From positions 1-47,333 of the forward strand of contig NZ_JAVMKF010000035.1 in assembly GCF_031732815.1 (NCBI RefSeq): a stretch of 47,333 nucleotides of DNA. Reading direction: 5' to 3'. Shown here one piece after another: positions 43,550 through 47,333 of this stretch. The DNA comes from Accumulibacter sp031732815 (lineage in GTDB: Bacteria > Pseudomonadota > Gammaproteobacteria > Burkholderiales > Rhodocyclaceae). The notes under the pieces are model-generated. The model was given only the letters and a program-made list of their open reading frames with translations. It was not told the DNA's origin and made no database searches. Made by a program: the position numbers and the translations under genes. Position 1 is the stretch's first letter; every line of letters starts with the position of its first letter.

Positions 43550-44189
43550 GCCTGCTCCCCCTTGGCCGAACCGTCGCGCGCACGTCAGCGCGCAGCATGG
43601 CCATTTCCCTTGCCGAGCGCAAGCGCGGAACGCGGAACGCCGTGCGCGGTGCGCGGTGCGCGGTGTGCGGTGTGCGGTGTGCGGTGTGCGGTGTGCGGTG
43701 TGCGGTGCGCGGCCGACCGAACGGCTGGGCAAACCGCCGAAGAGGCTGTGCTCTGCGTGCCGCCGGCAACGACCACATCCTGGCCCAAGGCCTCGCCGTG
43801 TCCCTCGCGTGCCTCGCTTCCATCGCTTCCATCGCTTTCCTCGCGCCCCTCGCCGTCTTCCGGGCTTGATGATGGGCGGCAGCGGCAGAGATACTTGAGT
43901 CACTGCGGTTGATTTTTCTCTCCGCATGGCACGCACGCTTGACTTCCCCGGGCGCGCCGGAAACGAACATCCGGCAAACGAAGACCCGGTTTATTCCTGG
44001 CGATTGGGCAGCCGTGGTGGTCCGGCCTCGGCTTGCCGGGGCGAGTCGCCGAGGCCGGCAGCCGGTGCCCGCCAGCGTCGCGAACGGCGAGCGTGGACAT
44101 GACCGGCTCAGCCCTGCGTGCCGTCCCCGATCTTCATCGGGACGGCGGTCGGCGTGGGGAAATGCGGGGTGACGCAAGGGGGAAACGGA
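43550..44189. other. Divergent intergenic region with repeats
   Basis: These 640 bases between the hydrolase-CHAT and TIR genes hold a 7-bp array (43625-43708) and two inverted repeats. An 11-bp stem joins CCGGCCTCGGC at 44022-44032 with GCCGAGGCCGG at 44048-44058. A 7-bp stem joins CCGTCCC at 44121-44127 with GGGACGG at 44139-44145. No gene is supported, and neither hairpin has a T tract. Confidence 0.6.
43625..43708 (-). repeat. Heptanucleotide tandem array upstream of the hydrolase-CHAT gene
   Basis: Twelve 7-bp units on the plus strand: two GCGGAAC, GCCGTGC, two GCGGTGC, six GCGGTGT and one GCGGTGC. The array ends 75 bases before the ATG at 43549, a placement like that of the array before the NACHT gene, but with a different unit. 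Confidence 0.95.
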
Positions 44190-44918
44190 ATGGCTGCCGA
44201 CAGCATCTTTCTCAGCTATGCACACGCCCAGAGCGACTGGGTGTTCGAACGTCTGCTGCCCGCGCTGCGTGGCGGCGGCGCACAGGTGATCGTCGACCGC
44301 GAACGCTTCGCTGCCGGTCGCGCGGTCGTCGGCCAGATGGACGAGTGGCAGGACGCCGCGGCGAAAACGCTGCTCGTGCTTTCACCCGAGTACCTGGCCA
44401 GCGCCTGCTGCCAACACGAAATGCGCCGCGCGATCGCACGCGACCCGGACTTCCGCGACGGGCGCGTGATCCCGCTGCGCCGCGTGGCCTGCCCACTGCC
44501 CCCCGAGATCGTCGCCGGCGGGCCGTTGCACATCGACCTGACCGACGACGGCGCGTCACAAGTCGCGCAATGGGAACGGCTGCTGCAGGCAAGCGGCGCC
44601 GACCTCGGCGGCGACGCGCCGGCCTGGCTGCAAGCACGCAGCGAGCTGCGCCGCCACCTGTCGCGCGGGCAATCGGTGAATGTGGTCGTCGGCGCCGGCG
44701 CGCGTTGGCGGCCGCTGTTTGACCAACTACGCGACGACCTGGCCAGCGAGGGGCGCCGTTTGGCGCGAGTCGACCTCCAGCGCGGATTGACCGCCTCGCG
44801 GCGGGGACTGATCGGCGAGCTGCTCGCCGAGCTGCACGGGGCTTCGCTGCCGATTCCACCCGAGCCCGACGACCTCGCCGAATTCGACCGGCAGATCGCC
44901 GCGCGGGAAAAGTCGTAG
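44190..44918 (+). CDS. TIR domain protein with degenerate NTPase-like C-terminus, cut by an amber codon
   Basis: This 242-residue product starts MAADSIFLSYAHAQSDW, a TIR domain (about 1-140). Glu77 in SACCQHEMRRAI sits where TIR NADases have their catalytic glutamate. NADase or cyclase activity would make it a death or second-messenger effector. The rest looks like an AAA/STAND fold without a working P-loop: VVVGAGARWRPLFDQL has no Gly-Lys-Ser/Thr. The frame stops at a TAG (codon 243), but coding sequence clearly goes on in the same frame. ATG chosen for the ribosome site GGGGGAAACGGA. A frame opening at 44118 is less likely. Confidence 0.82.
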   Translation: MAADSIFLSYAHAQSDWVFERLLPALRGGGAQVIVDRERFAAGRAVVGQMDEWQDAAAKTLLVLSPEYLASACCQHEMRRAIARDPDFRDGRVIPLRRVACPLPPEIVAGGPLHIDLTDDGASQVAQWERLLQASGADLGGDAPAWLQARSELRRHLSRGQSVNVVVGAGARWRPLFDQLRDDLASEGRRLARVDLQRGLTASRRGLIGELLAELHGASLPIPPEPDDLAEFDRQIAAREKS

Positions 44919-45119
44919 CTGGTAATCGAGCACTTCGATCTCGTCGCGCACCGCCCGCAGTACGGCGTAGACCTCTTCTCTGCCTTGCGCTACCACCTGA
45001 TGGAAAGCCGCCGTCTGGTGCTGCTCGTCCATTCGCACACGCCATTCGCCACGCTGCTGCCGCGCGCGCACCCGCTGTCGGCGATCGACATGCAGACCGT
45101 CGAACTCCCGGGACGATGA
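44919..45119 (+). pseudogene. In-frame continuation of the TIR gene after the amber codon
   Basis: Without a shift of frame, 66 codons continue as LVIEHFDLVAHRPQYGVDLF, then ESRRLVLLVHSHTPFATLLP, ending VELPGR and TGA. This is the expected second half of an AAA/STAND-like domain: the Walker B strand LVIEHFD and a later strand-helix. Its TGA overlaps the ATG of the next gene as ATGA. The TAG at 44916-44918 is therefore a nonsense change, a read-through site or a sequencing error. Confidence 0.75.
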
Positions 45120-47140
45120 GCGACCCGCCAGACGATCGGCGGGCGCTCGCCGACCTGCGCGCCTTCGACCACCGCGCCGCGCTGTGGTGGCTGGCGCTGC
45201 TCTACCGGCGACCAAAGCGCTTTCAGGAGGCGCTCGGCGGTCTGGCCAGCCATCGGCAGCGTCTGCTCGTCGGCGTCTGCGTGTTCCTGCATGCGCTTCC
45301 CTACGTCGTCGTGCTGGCGATCGGCGGGCGCTTGCTGTTGCACGCGCTCGGCGCCATCGATCTCGGGCGCAGCGGTTTTGCTGCGCTGGCGTATCATGCG
45401 GTGCAAGGGATCGCCGTAGGGATCGCCCTCGGGATCGCCGAAGGGATCGCCTTCGGGATCGCCCTTCTCCGCCCCTACTACCACCTCTACGCCTGGCTTT
45501 TCGTTTGGCCGCGGGTGAACGGTCGTGCCTACCCTTGGCATCCGGTCGCCTGGGACGATCTTTGCAGCCTGCCGTTCGCCCGCCTCGACCGACTGCTCGT
45601 CGCCTACGCCGAACACGATCGGACGGCGGCGCTGGCCGAAATCGAGCGGCTGATCAGCGACTACCCCAGTCAGCGCCCATCGGCCTTGCGCGCCCGCACG
45701 CGCCTCGTCGTGCGCGCGGCCGCCGGCGCGCCGTCGCTGGCGTCGCTGGATGCGCTGGCCGCGCCGTTGCCGGAGGGCGAGCGTGGCTTTCTCGCCGAAA
45801 CCGCCCGCGTCAAACAGTGGATCGGCGAAATCTCGGCCGTTCAACGGCAGCTCGACAGCGCCGACCGGCCGCTCTTTCGCGCCCCGCTCGCCGAGCTGCT
45901 GGTCGAACGCATCGCGCATTTCGGCCATCGCATCGCCGGACTGCACGAGCCGCTGGCCAGCGAGTTGCAGCCGGCGGCGGCCAACTGGCTGGCGATTGCG
46001 CAGCGCCAACGCGACGAGGTTGAGCGCTGTCGCGCGCGCGAGCCGACGCCGCAGGTCTTCCGCGCCGGCGACCCGGTCGACCGCGACCAGGAAGCCTTCG
46101 TCAGCCGCCTGCCGGTGATCGGCGAACTCGAGCGGCAGGTGATGCTGAGCACCGGCTGCCCGGGAATCGTCCTGTACGGCCGCCGCCGCACCGGGAAGTC
46201 GACGGTGCTCGTCAATCTGCCGGGCTTCCTGCCGGCGACGGTGCGCACCGTCCATATCTCGCTGCAGCAGCCGCGCGCCTTCGCTTCGCTCGCCTCGCTG
46301 CTCGAACTCCTGGTCGCGCGCTGCCGCGAGGTCTTGGCGAGCAGCGCCCCGCCGGCGCCGGCGCGCTACGATCTGTCGACGGCGTTCGCCTTTTTCGCCG
46401 ACATCGACCGCCGGCTGGCGGCCGAGCAAGGACGGCTGCTGATCGCCCTCGACGAGTACGAAATGCTCGACCAGAAAATCGGCGAAGGCGTCTTGCCGTC
46501 AGCGCTGCTCGACACCTTGCGCGAGTCGATCCAGTCGCACCGCCGGATCACCTGGCTGTTCGCCGGCAGCCACGAAATCGCCGAACTGCCGAACGCGGCA
46601 TGGACTTCGTACCTGGTCAGCGCGCGCACGCTCGAGGTAGCGCTGTTCACCAGCGAGGAAACGACCATGCTGCTCAGCGATCCGCTGCGCCACTCGCGTT
46701 ACTACCAGCAGCCGGGGCGCCAGCGACCGCGCTTCGCCGCCGATTTCTGGGGCGCCGACGGGATCGACCGCATCCACCGCGAAGCCGGCGGCTGGCCGCA
46801 CCTGGTGCAATTGCTCGCCGAAACTGCGGTCGACCTGGCCAACGACCGCGGTCAGCGCACGGCAGACGCGGCGCTGCTCGAAGAATCCTTTGCGCAAGCA
46901 GTCGTGCGCGGCACGACGGTGCTGCAGGAACTGCTCTGGCGCGAGTGCCAGCAGCCCGGCGAATGGCAGTACCTGCGCGGATTCGTGCGCAGCGAACGGC
47001 AGCCGCCGCCGACCGATGCGCACGTCTACGCCTCGCTGCGCCGCCGCCTGCTCGTGCTCGACGACGACGGTGCCTGCCGGCTGCGCGTACCCCTGATGCG
47101 GCGCTGGCTGGTGCAACGCGCCTGGACGATCCCCGACTGA
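45116..47140 (+). CDS. Membrane-anchored AAA/STAND-type ATPase
   Basis: This 674-residue protein has N-terminal membrane segments at about 45-75 and 85-125. The second includes a GIA-repeat helix (GIAVGIALGIAEGIAFGIAL). A helical cytoplasmic region follows, then an ATPase with Walker A GRRRTGKST (Lys361) and Walker B LLIALDEYE (Asp446, Glu447). A C-terminal winged-helix-like part contains GWPHLVQLLAE. It is of the archaeal-type/MNS-like STAND ATPases. Its ATG overlaps the stop of the TIR reading frame, which argues for a joint complex: this protein could supply NTP switching for the degenerate partner. The remaining 193 bases of the window show nothing further. Confidence 0.85.
   Translation: MSDPPDDRRALADLRAFDHRAALWWLALLYRRPKRFQEALGGLASHRQRLLVGVCVFLHALPYVVVLAIGGRLLLHALGAIDLGRSGFAALAYHAVQGIAVGIALGIAEGIAFGIALLRPYYHLYAWLFVWPRVNGRAYPWHPVAWDDLCSLPFARLDRLLVAYAEHDRTAALAEIERLISDYPSQRPSALRARTRLVVRAAAGAPSLASLDALAAPLPEGERGFLAETARVKQWIGEISAVQRQLDSADRPLFRAPLAELLVERIAHFGHRIAGLHEPLASELQPAAANWLAIAQRQRDEVERCRAREPTPQVFRAGDPVDRDQEAFVSRLPVIGELERQVMLSTGCPGIVLYGRRRTGKSTVLVNLPGFLPATVRTVHISLQQPRAFASLASLLELLVARCREVLASSAPPAPARYDLSTAFAFFADIDRRLAAEQGRLLIALDEYEMLDQKIGEGVLPSALLDTLRESIQSHRRITWLFAGSHEIAELPNAAWTSYLVSARTLEVALFTSEETTMLLSDPLRHSRYYQQPGRQRPRFAADFWGADGIDRIHREAGGWPHLVQLLAETAVDLANDRGQRTADAALLEESFAQAVVRGTTVLQELLWRECQQPGEWQYLRGFVRSERQPPPTDAHVYASLRRRLLVLDDDGACRLRVPLMRRWLVQRAWTIPD
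45407..45466 (+). repeat. Five 12-bp repeats coding GIAx in a membrane helix
   Basis: GGGATCGCC is repeated five times exactly, each followed by a different codon (GTA, CTC, GAA, TTC, CTT). The result is a glycine-spaced transmembrane helix with one buried Glu. Confidence 0.95.
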
Positions 47141-47333
47141 GCATCGCCGCCTGGCTCTGCGCAGCACACTGGCGCGGTTGCCGCCAGGCGAGCACCCGCC
47201 TTGAGCGCCAGTCGATCACGGCGAACCGATGCTGGAAGCCGCGGCACGCCGCGACGGCGCTGGCGGTGCGCCGGCGGAAGGCTCAGACAACCTGATCTCG
47301 GTCCCATGACGATTGCACGATTGTGATCGCGAA

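Noticed and set aside
41066..43912. 948-codon open frame opposite the hydrolase-CHAT gene
   Set aside because: Arg/Ala-rich composition without motifs, while the minus strand holds catalytic Ser, His and Cys.
43550..43936. N-terminal extension of the hydrolase-CHAT protein through the 7-bp array
   Set aside because: The array translates to a HTAHRTP-type low-complexity stretch, and a strong ribosome site precedes the ATG at 43549.

Overview
The window looks like chromosome from a high-GC betaproteobacterium. The thrS-infC-rpmI-rplT-pheS-pheT-ihfA-merR block, ubiC, a heme d1 (denitrification) gene pair and a two-gene cyanophycin synthetase cluster fit the Rhodocyclales, for example Candidatus Accumulibacter or relatives. 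That placement is inferred from gene content and style, not from a marker search. No rRNA, tRNA or CRISPR array was seen.

0-6 kb: a decayed IS256-type transposase tail, then a minus-strand run of a quinone oxidoreductase, a membrane-anchored TAXI-type solute-binding protein and a ParA-like ATPase with 4-base start/stop overlaps, then uvrD. 6-10.5 kb: a plus-strand group behind an exact FNR/Dnr-type box: nirJ, nirN, a small secreted basic protein, a DUF192 protein and ubiC. 10.5-18.7 kb: a lipocalin-like membrane-anchored protein, rfaE2, two HDOD proteins, an rRNA pseudouridine synthase homologue whose catalytic aspartate reads as alanine, a glycine-zipper lipoprotein and a FapA/DUF342 protein.

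18.8-34 kb is one long minus-strand tract. In transcription order it holds thrS, infC (ATC start), rpmI, rplT, pheS, pheT, ihfA, merR, an ABC exporter, a DUF1854 protein and two cyanophycin synthetases. Intrinsic-terminator-like hairpins lie in front of thrS and pheS, where they could act as attenuators.

34.3-47.1 kb is accessory DNA and the most unusual part. It starts with an Rpn-type nuclease with a long coiled coil. Next is a 1,413-residue protein joining a transglutaminase-like domain, a NACHT NTPase with transmembrane helices inserted between Walker A and B, and a C-terminal FGE-sulfatase domain. The last codons of that protein look like the variable repeat of a diversity-generating retroelement (DGR) target and are followed directly by tandem hairpins. 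Facing it is a convergent alpha/beta-hydrolase-CHAT protease. Then come a TIR protein interrupted by an in-frame amber codon and an overlapping membrane-anchored AAA-type ATPase. Two 7-bp tandem arrays each sit 75-85 bp in front of the NACHT gene and the hydrolase-CHAT gene. My reading is a modular NTPase conflict (immunity or programmed death) island with a possibly diversified sensor. No reverse transcriptase or template repeat lies in the window, so the DGR part needs evidence from the rest of the genome.
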